In this document: positions 17,169 through 26,394 of the stretch, piece by piece
Layout of the letters: each line of letters starts with the position of its first letter
Position numbering within the stretch: position 1 is the first letter of the stretch
Assembly: GCA_034520365.1 (NCBI GenBank)
Contig: JAXHNP010000004.1
Coordinates: 1-64,000, forward strand
Direction: 5' to 3'
Length of the DNA: 64,000 bases
Source: Desulfobacterales bacterium
GTDB taxonomy: Bacteria; Desulfobacterota; Desulfobacteria; Desulfobacterales; Desulfosalsimonadaceae
Translations under genes and position numbers: made by a program
The notes under the pieces: generated by a model
Database searches by the model: none
Told to the model about the DNA's origin: nothing
Seen by the model: the letters and a program-made list of their open reading frames with translations, nothing else

Positions 17169-18551
17169 TTAACTCTTGTCTGGCTTGCCGTAAAGCACCC
17201 GGCGCAGATCTTCCGGTGCCATGAGTTTTTCTTCAAGCGCCACATCTTCGATATTTCGATTGTTTTCATACGCTTTATGGGCCAGGGCCGCGGCCCGGTC
17301 ATAGCCGATATGCGGGACCAGGTTGGTGACAATGGCCAGGCTTTTTTGAATATTTGCCGTGCACTGCTCCTTGTTTGCCGAAATCCCGGCCACGCATTTA
17401 TCCGCCATCAGGTCCGCCGCATTGGCCAGGAGTTCGACGGACTGGAGCAGGTTGTAGGCAATCAGGGGCAGCATGGTGTTCAGCTCAAAGTATCCGCCCT
17501 GGCCGCCCAGGGTAATCGCCGTATCGTTTCCGATGACCTGCGCGCAGACCTGGATCACCGACTCCGGGATCACCGGGTTGACTTTGCCCGGCATGATGGA
17601 TGAGCCGGGCTGGAGCTCCGGCAGGTTGATTTCTCCCAGGCCGCACCGGGGGCCGGAAGCCAGCCACCGGATGTCGTTGGCGATTTTGTGAAGGCTCACC
17701 GCGATGGTTTTTAAATTGCCGCTGGCCTCGACCGCCGCATCGCATCCCCCCTGCGCCTCAAAATGATTGGGCGCCTCGGAAAAGGCGATGCCGGTTTCCT
17801 TTCCGATCATGGCAATGACCCGGGGCGCAAAATCCGGATGGGCATTCAGGCCCGTGCCGACAGCCGTACCGCCCAGGGCAAGCTTGGAAAGCCGCTCCTG
17901 AAGCCCTTCAAGCCGCCGGATACCGCGCTCCATCTGGCCGGCATAGCCGGAGAACTCCTGTCCCAAAGTCATCACCACCGCATCCTGGAGATGGGTGCGC
18001 CCGATTTTTTCGATATCCGCAAATGCCGATGCCTTTTCGTTCAGTTTTTCGAGCAGCCGGGTCAGGGCCGGCAGCAGGGCCTCGTGAATGGATCGAAGCC
18101 CGGCCATGTGAATGGTGGAAGGGATGACGTCGTTGCTGGACTGGCATTTATTGACATGGTCATTGGGATGGATCTCGCCCTTTGTCTTCCGGACCCCGGT
18201 TAATATTTCATTGGCCCGGGTGGCGATCACCTCATTCATGTTCATGTTGGTGGAGGTACCCGATCCGGTTTGAAATACATCCACGATAAAATGATCGTCC
18301 AGTTCGCCGGCGATCACTTCGTCCGCCGCCCGGCCAATGGCCCGGGCGTGTTCATCGTTTATAAGGCCTAAAGACTGGTTGATCCGTGCCGCGCATTTTT
18401 TAATCAGCGCCAGGTTGTGGATGAAAACCGGCGGCAGTTTGAGCCGGCTTATGGGGAAATTCTCGCTGGCCCGCTGGGTCTGGGCGCCGTAATAGGCATC
18501 CGCGGGCACATGGATTTCGCCCAGGCTGTCTGATTCCGCCCGTGTGTTCAT
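17169..18551 (-). CDS. fumC: Class II fumarase
   Basis: 460 residues. The superfamily signature GSSIMPGKVNPVIPE is intact, with SSNDVIPSTIHMA and TGSGTSTNMNMNEVIA as the other conserved substrate regions. It reversibly hydrates fumarate to malate and has no Fe-S cluster, so it is oxygen-stable. First gene of a fumC-gltA operon; a divergent promoter region of 206 bases separates it from acnA. Confidence 0.94.
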   Translation of the reverse strand: MNTRAESDSLGEIHVPADAYYGAQTQRASENFPISRLKLPPVFIHNLALIKKCAARINQSLGLINDEHARAIGRAADEVIAGELDDHFIVDVFQTGSGTSTNMNMNEVIATRANEILTGVRKTKGEIHPNDHVNKCQSSNDVIPSTIHMAGLRSIHEALLPALTRLLEKLNEKASAFADIEKIGRTHLQDAVVMTLGQEFSGYAGQMERGIRRLEGLQERLSKLALGGTAVGTGLNAHPDFAPRVIAMIGKETGIAFSEAPNHFEAQGGCDAAVEASGNLKTIAVSLHKIANDIRWLASGPRCGLGEINLPELQPGSSIMPGKVNPVIPESVIQVCAQVIGNDTAITLGGQGGYFELNTMLPLIAYNLLQSVELLANAADLMADKCVAGISANKEQCTANIQKSLAIVTNLVPHIGYDRAAALAHKAYENNRNIEDVALEEKLMAPEDLRRVLYGKPDKS

Positions 18552-18616
18552 TTATAAAGATCCTGCAACAGGTTGGCTTTTAGTTAAATTCAAAAAAGAC
18601 GTTGTCATCACTATTA

Positions 18617-18644
18617 AATATAATCCTCACACAGGGATGTCCAA
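18617..18644 (-). promoter_or_regulatory. Candidate promoter for fumC-gltA
   Basis: Read on the minus strand, TTGGAC (18644-18639), a 16-base spacer and TATATT (18622-18617) form a sigma-70-like promoter about 65 bases before the fumC start. Confidence 0.4.
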
Positions 18645-18665
18645 TAAATCGGTGCATTTTTCCAT

Positions 18666-18694
18666 TTGAATCATCAGGCAAATATGATGATAAT
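18666..18694 (+). promoter_or_regulatory. Candidate promoter for acnA
   Basis: TTGAAT (18666-18671), 17 bases, GATAAT (18689-18694), about 63 bases before the acnA start. It is back-to-back with the fumC promoter, so a regulator bound between 18645 and 18665 could act on both TCA units. Confidence 0.4.
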
Positions 18695-18757
18695 ACATAT
18701 AGATTCAAAGTCATGCCATCGCATTATAACCTTAACTTGCTGCTTGAGGGGGATTAG

Positions 18758-21553
18758 ATGAAAGGAACGGATTCCTTTAACACCCGGTCAGCGCTTGAGA
18801 TCGGTAACCAGTCATACACTTATTTCAGCCTGCCAAAGCTCGCCGAACAACTCAATGTGGATCTGGACGGCCTTCCGGTCAGCATTCGCATCCTGCTTGA
18901 AAATCTGCTGCGCAACGAAGACGGCAAACACATTGAAAAGGCCCATATTGAAGGCTTAAGCCGCTGGTCCCCGGCCCCCGACGTCAAGGGCGAGGTGCCC
19001 TATATGCCGGCGCGGGTTTTAATGCAGGACTTTACGGGCGTTCCGGCGGTCGTTGACCTGGCGGCCATGCGCGATGCCCTGGCCCGCCTGGGCGGGGACC
19101 CCAAAAAAATCAATCCGCAGATTCCGGTGCACCTGGTCATCGATCATTCCGTGCAGGTGGATAAGTTCGGCTGCAAACACGCCTATGAGATCAATGCGGA
19201 AAAAGAGATGGAGCGAAACCGCGAGCGCTATGAGTTTCTTAAATGGGGCCAGAAAAGCTTTGAAAATTTCAGCGTTGTGCCCCCGGCCACCGGCATATGC
19301 CACCAGGTCAACCTCGAATACCTGGGCCGGGTGGTGATGACTGCTGAGGCAGACGGCGAAACCCTGATTTATCCGGATACTCTGGTGGGCCTTGATTCCC
19401 ATACCACCATGATAAACGGCATCGGTGTGCTGGGCTGGGGTGTGGGCGGCATTGAGGCCGAAGCCGTCATGCTGGGCCAGCCCTATTACATGCTCACCCC
19501 TCAGGTGATCGGATTTGAATTGACCGGCCGGCTTCCGGATAGCACCACCGCCACGGACCTTGTGTTAAGCATTACCCAGATGCTCCGCCAGAAAGGGGTG
19601 GTGGGTAAATTTATCGAGTTCTTCGGCGAGGGGTTAGGGGAATTAAGCCTTCCGGACCGGGCCACCATCTCCAACATGACCCCGGAATTCGGCGCCACCA
19701 CTACTTATTTCCCGGTGGACCAAGAGACTTTGAACTATCTGAAGTTTACCGGCCGAGCGGAAGACCACGTCGACCGAATCGAGAAATACCTCACCGAACA
19801 GGGCCTTTTCTGGACCCCTGAGATGCCGCCGCCTAAATTTACCGACACCCTGCAGCTTGATTTAGGCACGATTGAGCCCTGCCTGGCCGGCCCGAAGCGT
19901 CCGCAGGACCGGATTCCGCTAAATCGGATGAAGGAAACCTTTGCAAAGGATTTTGAGGAGATTTTTGCCGCTGACCAGCCACCGGACGTGAGCCGGGAAC
20001 GATGGGAGGAGGAAGGCGGCGCTGTCACCGACCCCGACTATCTGGATGGCAAGATGGTCATGCGAAAGCCCTTTGACGAGGAAGGGGTGCCGGTGGACCG
20101 GCCCTATCAAAGCTTTTACCTGGACCACGGCTCGGTGGTGATTGCCGCCATCACGAGTTGCACCAACACGTCAAACCCCACGGTGCTTTTGGGGGCGGGC
20201 CTTATGGCCAAAAAGGCGGTAGAATTGGGTCTTCAGATCCGGCCCTGGGTCAAGGCGAGCCTTGCGCCCGGCTCCAAGGTGGTCACGGATTACCTTGAGG
20301 CCGCGGGCCTCGTGCCCTATTTAGAAGCGCTGCGTTTCCATCTGGTGGCCTACGGCTGCACCACGTGCATCGGAAACAGCGGGCCGCTGCAGGAAGATGT
20401 GGCCAGGGTCGTCGAGGATACGAACCTCGTGGTCTCTTCGGTATTATCCGGCAACCGAAACTACGAAGGCCGGATCAATCCCCTGACCCGGGCCAATTAC
20501 CTGGCCTCGCCCATGCTGGTGGTGGCGTATGCGTTGGCCGGCACGGTGAACTTAAATATGGAAAAGGAGCCCATCGGGCACAATGCCAATAATGAGCCCG
20601 TCTACTTAAAGGATATCTGGCCGGGCAAGGCGGAGATCGAAGCGGCCATGAACGCACTGGACCCGGAGATGTTCAAGCGGCAGTACAGCAATGTCTACGA
20701 GGGGGATAAAAACTGGAAAGAGCTCCCGGTTGCGGAAAGCGAGCAGTACCAGTGGCAGGAGGCCTCCACATACATCAAGAATCCCCCGTTTTTTACGGGT
20801 ATGACCGCCGAGACGCCCCAGTCGTCGGATATTGAATCCGCCCGGGTGCTCGCACTTCTGGGCGACACCATTACCACCGATCACATCTCACCCGCCGGCG
20901 CCATTCCTGAGGACAGCCCCGCGGGACGCTACTTGATCGAACAGGGGGTCGCCAGGGAGGAATTCAACTCCTTCGGCTCCCGCCGGGGCAACCACGAGGT
21001 GATGATGCGGGGGACCTTCGGAAATGTTCGGTTAAACAACCATCTCGTGCCGGATGTCGAGGGCGGCTTTACCCATCATTTCCCCGGCGGCGAGAATATG
21101 CCCATCTATGATGCGGCCATGAAATACCAGGAAGCGGGAACCCCGCTTTTGGTAATCGCCGGAAAGGAATACGGCTCGGGGAGTTCCCGGGACTGGGCGG
21201 CCAAGGGAACGCTTTTGCTTGGGGTGAAGGCGGTGATTGCCGAGAGCTTTGAGCGCATCCATCGGAGCAACCTGGTGGCCATGGGGGTTCTGCCGCTTCA
21301 GTTCAAGGAGGGCGAAAATGCCGAATCCCTGGGTTTGACCGGCACGGAGGTTTTCCACATAAAAGGTATCAAGGACGGCCTGTCCCCGCACCAGGAGCTG
21401 ACCGTGCAGGCGGCCCCCGAGGGCGGGGAGTCCAAGGAATTTCAGGTGACCACGCGGCTGGATTCGACGGTTGAAGTCGAATATTACGAGCATGGCGGAA
21501 TCCTGCCGTATGTTTTAAGGAATATGATTAAGAACTTCCAAGGAGCTAAATAA
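18758..21553 (+). CDS. acnA: Aconitate hydratase (AcnA/IRP type)
   Basis: 931 residues, typical of the AcnA/IRP group rather than AcnB. The three [4Fe-4S] ligands are in SCTNTSNP and CTTCIGNSGPL, and the swivelling domain has GSGSSRDWAAKG. It isomerises citrate to isocitrate. GAGGGGG precedes ATG 18758. It is separated from sdhA by 180 bases that contain a palindromic repeat, so it may be its own transcription unit. Confidence 0.95.
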   Translation: MKGTDSFNTRSALEIGNQSYTYFSLPKLAEQLNVDLDGLPVSIRILLENLLRNEDGKHIEKAHIEGLSRWSPAPDVKGEVPYMPARVLMQDFTGVPAVVDLAAMRDALARLGGDPKKINPQIPVHLVIDHSVQVDKFGCKHAYEINAEKEMERNRERYEFLKWGQKSFENFSVVPPATGICHQVNLEYLGRVVMTAEADGETLIYPDTLVGLDSHTTMINGIGVLGWGVGGIEAEAVMLGQPYYMLTPQVIGFELTGRLPDSTTATDLVLSITQMLRQKGVVGKFIEFFGEGLGELSLPDRATISNMTPEFGATTTYFPVDQETLNYLKFTGRAEDHVDRIEKYLTEQGLFWTPEMPPPKFTDTLQLDLGTIEPCLAGPKRPQDRIPLNRMKETFAKDFEEIFAADQPPDVSRERWEEEGGAVTDPDYLDGKMVMRKPFDEEGVPVDRPYQSFYLDHGSVVIAAITSCTNTSNPTVLLGAGLMAKKAVELGLQIRPWVKASLAPGSKVVTDYLEAAGLVPYLEALRFHLVAYGCTTCIGNSGPLQEDVARVVEDTNLVVSSVLSGNRNYEGRINPLTRANYLASPMLVVAYALAGTVNLNMEKEPIGHNANNEPVYLKDIWPGKAEIEAAMNALDPEMFKRQYSNVYEGDKNWKELPVAESEQYQWQEASTYIKNPPFFTGMTAETPQSSDIESARVLALLGDTITTDHISPAGAIPEDSPAGRYLIEQGVAREEFNSFGSRRGNHEVMMRGTFGNVRLNNHLVPDVEGGFTHHFPGGENMPIYDAAMKYQEAGTPLLVIAGKEYGSGSSRDWAAKGTLLLGVKAVIAESFERIHRSNLVAMGVLPLQFKEGENAESLGLTGTEVFHIKGIKDGLSPHQELTVQAAPEGGESKEFQVTTRLDSTVEVEYYEHGGILPYVLRNMIKNFQGAK

Positions 21554-21577
21554 TATATTTAGTTATTCCAGACTCTT

Positions 21578-21658
21578 CCGCTACTGTCATTCCGAGGAAC
21601 GATAGTGACGAGGAATCTTATTGTAAAGATTTCTCGCTGTCGCTCGAAATGACAGTAT
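21578..21658. repeat. 81-bp palindromic interspersed repeat, copy 1
   Basis: An imperfect palindrome with ends TACTGTCATT and AATGACAGTA. A second copy in inverted orientation lies at 59221-59301; the two differ at two positions. In RNA it folds to a long hairpin, and it sits between acnA and sdhA, where it could attenuate transcription or stabilise mRNA ends. It resembles the REP/MITE-like palindromes scattered in many Desulfobacterota genomes. Confidence 0.8.
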
Positions 21659-21733
21659 GGACGGATTTTGAGGACCCTTTTGAGTTACTTTATGCAAAAG
21701 CGGAATAAATCGCTTTCAATAAGGAGATAAAAA

Positions 21734-23470
21734 TTGATTCACGATTTCGATGTGGTGGTTGTCGGGGCCGGCGGCGCGGGGCTGTATGCCGCGCTTGAGG
21801 CCGGCAAAAATGCCAAAACCGCTGTTCTTTCCAAGGTGTATGCCATCCGCAGCCATACCGGCGCGGCCCAGGGCGGCATCAGCGCGGCGCTGGGCAACGT
21901 GGAGGAGGACCGGCCCGAGTGGCATGCCTATGATACGGTCAAGGGCGGGGACTATCTGGTGGATCAGCAGGCGGCGCTCATCATGGCTAAAGAGGCCGTT
22001 CAGGCGGTATATGATCTTGAAAACCGGGGCCTGCCGTTTAACCGGACCCCGGAAGGGCGGATTGACCAGCGCCGGTTCGGCGGCCACACCCGAAATTTTG
22101 GCGAATCGGCCGTTCGCCGGGCGTGTTATGCGGCGGACCGTACCGGGCATATGATTCTGCAGACCCTTTATCAGCAGTGCATCAAAAATGACGTGAAATT
22201 CTATGACGAGTTTCAAATCGTCGACGTGATATTAGACGGCAGCCGATGCGCCGGGCTGGTCACAGTGGAGCTCGCCACCGGAGAGATTCACATCTTCCGG
22301 GCCAAGGCCGTGTTTTTCGCCACCGGGGGGTTCGGGCGCATTTTCAAGATCAGTTCCAACGCCTATGCAAACACCGGGGACGGACCGGCGATTCTTAGCC
22401 GGCGAGGGGTCCCCTTAGAAGACATGGAGTTTTTCCAGTTTCATCCCACCGGCATCAGGGGGATGGGCATTTTAATTTCCGAGGCCGTGCGCGGGGAAGG
22501 CGGCATCCTGCGCAACAACTCGGGCGAGCGCTTTATGGAGCGCTATGCCCCGACCCTTCTGGATCTTGCTCCGCGGGACATGGTGTCCCGGGCCATTTTA
22601 TCCGAGATCAAGGCCGGCAACGGCATCCGGGGGGACAAGCGAATCGATGATTACGTGCATTTGGACGCCACACAAATCGGCCGGGAGACGCTTGAGGCCA
22701 AGCTGCCGGATATTTCAAGCTTTGCCCGGACCTATCTGGGCATTGATCCGGCAGAAGAATCCATTCCCGTGCAGCCCACTGCGCATTATGCCATGGGCGG
22801 CATCCCTGCGGATGTGGACGGCCGGGTGCGAAAAGACGGTCAGGGCAATTTCTACGAAGGCCTTTATGCCGCCGGCGAATGTGCCTGCGTATCGGTTCAC
22901 GGGGCCAACCGGCTGGGCACCAACAGCCTGCTGGATCTCGTGGTCTTCGGCCGGCGAACCGGCATGAAGATTGCGGAATATGTCAAGGATGCGGATATGC
23001 CGGAGATAAAAGGGGATGCCGCGGAATTTGCCCGAACCCGTATGGAAACCCTGACCGACGGCCGCAAAGGGCCTGACGCGGCAGATATCCGCGAGACCAT
23101 GCAGGCGGAAATGATGGCCCATGTCGGCGTCTATCGCACCGAAGCGGATATGGCCGGGACGATCGACAAACTGGCCGAACTCCGGGAAACAGCCCGGGGT
23201 CTGCGGATTCAGGATCAGAGCAAGGCGTTTAACACCGAGCTCCTGGAGACACTGGAACTGCAGAACATGCTTGATCTGGCCTATATCACGGCAGTCTCCG
23301 CCAATAACCGCAAGGAGTCCCGGGGCGCCCATGCCCGGGATGACTATCCGGACCGAAACGACGATGAGTGGCTGAAGCACACGCTGGCGTATCTGGAAGG
23401 CGATGCCGTGCGGATCGACTACATGGCCGTGGATACCTCCAAGTGGACCCCCAAGCCGCGGACGTATTAG
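21734..23470 (+). CDS. sdhA: Succinate dehydrogenase/fumarate reductase flavoprotein subunit
   Basis: 578 residues from a TTG start with AAGGAG 7 bases upstream. FAD-binding [14 protein letters not shown], the flavinylation region [10 protein letters not shown], the substrate loop [14 protein letters not shown], the capping-domain [12 protein letters not shown] and [17 protein letters not shown] are all present. It oxidises succinate to fumarate, or the reverse. It is followed 11 bases later by sdhB. No cytochrome b or membrane-anchor gene is adjacent, so membrane attachment must be encoded elsewhere. Confidence 0.93.
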   Translation: MIHDFDVVVVGAGGAGLYAALEAGKNAKTAVLSKVYAIRSHTGAAQGGISAALGNVEEDRPEWHAYDTVKGGDYLVDQQAALIMAKEAVQAVYDLENRGLPFNRTPEGRIDQRRFGGHTRNFGESAVRRACYAADRTGHMILQTLYQQCIKNDVKFYDEFQIVDVILDGSRCAGLVTVELATGEIHIFRAKAVFFATGGFGRIFKISSNAYANTGDGPAILSRRGVPLEDMEFFQFHPTGIRGMGILISEAVRGEGGILRNNSGERFMERYAPTLLDLAPRDMVSRAILSEIKAGNGIRGDKRIDDYVHLDATQIGRETLEAKLPDISSFARTYLGIDPAEESIPVQPTAHYAMGGIPADVDGRVRKDGQGNFYEGLYAAGECACVSVHGANRLGTNSLLDLVVFGRRTGMKIAEYVKDADMPEIKGDAAEFARTRMETLTDGRKGPDAADIRETMQAEMMAHVGVYRTEADMAGTIDKLAELRETARGLRIQDQSKAFNTELLETLELQNMLDLAYITAVSANNRKESRGAHARDDYPDRNDDEWLKHTLAYLEGDAVRIDYMAVDTSKWTPKPRTY

Positions 23471-23481
23471 GAGGAACTGCG

Positions 23482-24198
23482 ATGCAAATTACCCTGAAAA
23501 TCAAACGATTCAATCCGGAAACCGATCAACGCCCCTATGATCAGGAATACACCGTTTCCGCCGAGCCCACCGACCGGGTGCTGGATCTCCTGATGTATAT
23601 CAAGCAGCATGATGACGGCACCCTGGGATTTCGAAAAAGCTGCGCCCACGGGGTCTGCGGATCAGACGCCATGCGGATAAACGGCAAAGACCGCCTGGCG
23701 TGCAAAACCCTGGTCCGGGACGTGGCGGAATCCGACGGCGCGGTGGTCGCCATCGAACCGCTCCGGTATTTCACGGTCCAGCGGGATCTGATTGTGGATC
23801 AGGAGAAGTTTTTCGAAAGATACCGGTCGGTCAAACCATACCTGATAAATGATGAGCCGGTGGCGGAAAAAGAGCGTATCCAGTCGCCGGAGGAGCGCAA
23901 GGCCTTTGATAATCCAACCAACTGCATTCTATGCGCCGCTTGTTTCTCCGCATGCCCCATCCCCCAGGATAATCCCCGGTTTCTGGGGCCGGCAGCCATC
24001 GCCCAGGCCGCCCGGTTTAATAAGGACAGCCGGGATAAGGGATTTGAAGAGCGTCTGTCGGTGTTAAATGCGCCGGATGGCGTCTGGCCGTGCCAGAACC
24101 ATTTTGAATGCACGAAAGCTTGCCCCCGGGGTATCAAAGTCACCAAGCTGATCAATGAAACCAAGCAAAAGATCACTGCCTATCAGGACCCGGAATAA
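23482..24198 (+). CDS. sdhB: Succinate dehydrogenase/fumarate reductase iron-sulfur subunit
   Basis: 238 residues from ATG 23482, which has AGGAGG 9 bases upstream; a longer in-frame start would overlap sdhA. The plant-type [2Fe-2S] site is C54-x4-C59-x2-D62 and C74, with Asp as third ligand as in E. coli SdhB. Two further Cys groups (CILCAACFSACP and CTKACP) bind the other Fe-S clusters. It passes electrons from SdhA to the quinone site. Last gene of the TCA block; the sequence after it becomes AT-rich. Confidence 0.93.
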   Translation: MQITLKIKRFNPETDQRPYDQEYTVSAEPTDRVLDLLMYIKQHDDGTLGFRKSCAHGVCGSDAMRINGKDRLACKTLVRDVAESDGAVVAIEPLRYFTVQRDLIVDQEKFFERYRSVKPYLINDEPVAEKERIQSPEERKAFDNPTNCILCAACFSACPIPQDNPRFLGPAAIAQAARFNKDSRDKGFEERLSVLNAPDGVWPCQNHFECTKACPRGIKVTKLINETKQKITAYQDPE

Positions 24199-24235
24199 AT
24201 CGTAATTCGGGTAAAAGTTCAGAAGGAGATGATTG

Positions 24236-24469
24236 GTGAAACCGAAAGCAATATCTTTGAAATTTGTCTCGGAATCAGATGAACCGGTGGGATACTTGAT
24301 AGTCGAGACGGATGATGAAAAATTTGCCAAAAAAACCGGCTATCAATGGGGTGAGAGCAAATTGGACATACCGTTCAAAAGAGTGGAACTGCATCAAGGG
24401 ATAATGGATTCGCCAGATCTAGATTCAGAAAATTTCAATGGAGTGCGGGTCTGGGAATTGCCCTTTTGA
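24236..24469 (+). CDS. Small hypothetical protein
   Basis: 77 residues from GTG 24236, with AGAAGGAG 7 bases upstream. Acidic and beta-rich, with KFVSESDEPVGYLIVET near the start and VRVWELPF at the end. I do not recognise a family. It is the first gene of the AT-rich accessory stretch after sdhB and may be translated from the same mRNA. Confidence 0.5.
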   Translation: MKPKAISLKFVSESDEPVGYLIVETDDEKFAKKTGYQWGESKLDIPFKRVELHQGIMDSPDLDSENFNGVRVWELPF

Positions 24470-24514
24470 TCTGATTTTCTATATCCTTTCTCTATTCAGA
24501 TTCAATGAAAGAAA

Positions 24515-24982
24515 ATGAAGCAAATTACAGTCAATACTTACAGGAAGGACAAATACTACCCTCGCGTAGTGAAGGCGGTTGGGGAAATCTTGGCCTGTGC
24601 AGATGTAGTTGCCCCCTCGGACATCCTTATTGAAATGGGCAATCTTTCCAAAAAAAATTATGAAGCGTGGCGAAAAGGGCAAGTCCCTTATCTTGAACAA
24701 GTTTTTGAGGGCAGTCTTTCTAAAGCCAATCGAATTCTTCGCATTATCGGCTTTCACCTTCATGATCTTAATATGGTATCACGTCAGACTGTATATTATC
24801 AGAGGGGAAAAGGAAAAAATAGAGTACTGAGATTTTCAAAATCAGGCAATCCAAATCTTGAAAAAGCCTATTCCCGCTATTATGTATGGAACCAGTCGCA
24901 GGAAAAGAAACTGAAAGCTATTAATAAATTCATGCCCGAACATATTGATGCGCCTGACCACTATTCCGCTGGCGCTCCATAA
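24515..24982 (+). CDS. Conserved hypothetical protein
   Basis: 155 residues opening MKQITVNTYRKDKYYPRVV. The middle has AWRKGQVPYLEQVFEGSLSKANRILRII, which looks like a helical nucleic-acid-binding or scaffold segment. Similar small proteins of unknown role occur scattered in bacterial accessory regions, as far as I can recall. The ribosome site is GAAAGAAA, weak. No function is assigned. Confidence 0.55.
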   Translation: MKQITVNTYRKDKYYPRVVKAVGEILACADVVAPSDILIEMGNLSKKNYEAWRKGQVPYLEQVFEGSLSKANRILRIIGFHLHDLNMVSRQTVYYQRGKGKNRVLRFSKSGNPNLEKAYSRYYVWNQSQEKKLKAINKFMPEHIDAPDHYSAGAP

Positions 24983-25016
24983 AGGCAAGAGATCATATCA
25001 TTCTGCGGGAAGAGAG

Positions 25017-25334
25017 ATGACTGACTGGCCACAGTGGAAACGAATCGAGCTTATCGTGAGGAAAGTGATTCACGGGTGGGACCCGTACCACCTTCTTGAG
25101 GGCGGTGCCCCCGATGACGAATGGGATCGGGAAATCCTCCAGATCGTCGGACGGGTTGGCCGGATTCACTCTGCCTTCGACGCGTCAGCGGTCGTTTCTG
25201 AAGTGTTCACGGAGGCATTTCATCCCGAGGGTTTCGGACAAGACGACTGCGCGGAGGTCGGGAGCAAGCTGTTTAGCGCATTGCAGGAAGCAGGCATAAT
25301 CGAGGCCGTAGAACAAGCCGATGCAGGCGATTGA
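25017..25334 (+). CDS. Hypothetical protein, resembles DUF1871
   Basis: 105 residues from ATG 25017 (MTDWPQWKRIELI). The stretch VIHGWDPYHLLEGGAPDDEWDREI recalls the DUF1871/YugE family, in which WDP and DEYD-like motifs are conserved. The upstream in-frame ATG at 24945 would overlap the previous gene and adds nothing conserved. Function unknown. Confidence 0.5.
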   Translation: MTDWPQWKRIELIVRKVIHGWDPYHLLEGGAPDDEWDREILQIVGRVGRIHSAFDASAVVSEVFTEAFHPEGFGQDDCAEVGSKLFSALQEAGIIEAVEQADAGD

Positions 25335-25351
25335 ACGCAAAAAAGGAAGAT

Positions 25352-25618
25352 TCAGGTGAGATTGCGATATATATCTTTGCGGTGACCGATTTTCACAATC
25401 AGAATTAAGAGGACATCTTCTTGGATTTCATAGATTATTCGATAATTTCCAACACGGATTCTGTGAAAAGGATTATTGCCCTTCATTTTGGTTGTATCAG
25501 GATTTGGCATATCTTCCGCCAAGCTGTCGATTTTATCAGCTATGCGTTTTTTATCAGCTTGTGGTATTTTCTTAAGCGCTTTTGCCGCAGACCTCTTGAC
25601 CTCAATACGATAATTCAA
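25352..25618 (-). CDS. RelE/ParE-family toxin
   Basis: 88 residues with the compact RelE fold pattern: N-terminal VKRSAAKALKKIPQ, central HRIRVGNYRIIYEI and C-terminal KIGHRKDIYR. The Arg/Tyr/His residues of the last two segments form the usual ribosome-dependent mRNA-cleaving site. Its start overlaps the antitoxin stop by 4 bases, so the toxin is translated second, as in classic type II modules. Confidence 0.88.
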   Translation of the reverse strand: MNYRIEVKRSAAKALKKIPQADKKRIADKIDSLAEDMPNPDTTKMKGNNPFHRIRVGNYRIIYEIQEDVLLILIVKIGHRKDIYRNLT

Positions 25619-25866
25619 AATCCGAGATCCTTTTTCAACTCATCCCAGGGGATTGGCTCTCCAGGCTCTTTTTTTGCCTCCCACGCATCCTCAATGTCAA
25701 TCTGGTCCTCTATCTCCTGCAAAAGTTTAAGCTCCTTCAAAGAAACAAGAGCGGCAATCGGCTCTCCCCTACGGGTTAAAACAAAGGATTCATCCCCAAA
25801 AGCGACTCTATTGATAATGTTGGAAAATTTTTTCCTAGCCTCAGCAGTTGTGATTTTGTTAATCAT
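25615..25866 (-). CDS. Phd/YefM-family antitoxin
   Basis: 83 residues. ITTAEARKKFSNIINRVAFGDESFVLTRRGEPIAALVSLKE is a standard Phd/YefM DNA-binding domain; the acidic C-terminal tail (DQIDIEDAWEAKKEPGE) would wrap the RelE toxin. First gene of the pair and likely autorepressor acting at the palindrome just upstream. Confidence 0.88.
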   Translation of the reverse strand: MINKITTAEARKKFSNIINRVAFGDESFVLTRRGEPIAALVSLKELKLLQEIEDQIDIEDAWEAKKEPGEPIPWDELKKDLGF

Positions 25867-25880
25867 AATAAGTACCTCAA

Positions 25881-25906
25881 ATGTATAAAATGTTCATTTT
25901 GTACAT
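25881..25906 (-). promoter_or_regulatory. Operator palindrome of the phd-relE module
   Basis: ATGTATAAAATG and CATTTTGTACAT form a 12-bp inverted repeat with one mismatch around two bases, starting 15 bases upstream of the antitoxin ATG on the minus strand. This is the position and size expected for a Phd/YefM operator. The next 254 bases up to the following TA module hold no gene that I can see. Confidence 0.6.
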
Positions 25907-26103
25907 ATTGTAAAAATAAAAACATATAATGTCAAAAAAACAATGATCATATTGCACTGGCGTTATAACCATTCGCTTGTGGTGGACCGGGAAAAGCCGT
26001 CGGTTTTTCCCGAAGCATCGGCTGATGAAGGTTTATAGCTTTAAAGATTAGCTTGGAACTCTTGTTTCCCGGCTCCACAGCTCACACGTTCGCTTCCAAA
26101 AGA

Positions 26104-26132
26104 TTGACGCTTAAGCATTATGATGTTATAAT
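26104..26132 (+). promoter_or_regulatory. Promoter of the copG-relE module
   Basis: TTGACG (26104-26109), 17 bases, TATAAT (26127-26132): a near-consensus sigma-70 promoter 28 bases before the antitoxin ATG. The -10 lies within a short repeat ATGTTATA-ATGTTATA that may serve as operator half-sites. Confidence 0.65.
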
Positions 26133-26160
26133 GTTATACAAACAAATTGGAGGTGAAAAT

Positions 26161-26394
26161 ATGGCGACACTGTCAAAACGCTCAACCATCTATTTAGATC
26201 CGGTATTACATAAAGCATTGCGCCTTAAAGCTGTTGAAACATCACGGTCAATGTCTGAGATAATTAATGAAGCTTTGAAAGAAGTATTTGCCGAGGATGC
26301 TGAAGATCTTGCCGCATTTGATGAAAGAGCTGATGAGCCATTGATCAGTTATGAACAAATGATCAAGAGCCTTAAAAAAGATGGCCGCATATAA
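26161..26394 (+). CDS. Ribbon-helix-helix antitoxin
   Basis: 77 residues, ATG 26161 with GGAGGTG 7 bases upstream. KRSTIYLDPVLHKALRLKAVETSRSMSEIINEAL is a CopG/RHH DNA-binding domain; the acidic remainder would bind the toxin. Overlaps the downstream toxin gene by 14 bases. Confidence 0.85.
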   Translation: MATLSKRSTIYLDPVLHKALRLKAVETSRSMSEIINEALKEVFAEDAEDLAAFDERADEPLISYEQMIKSLKKDGRI

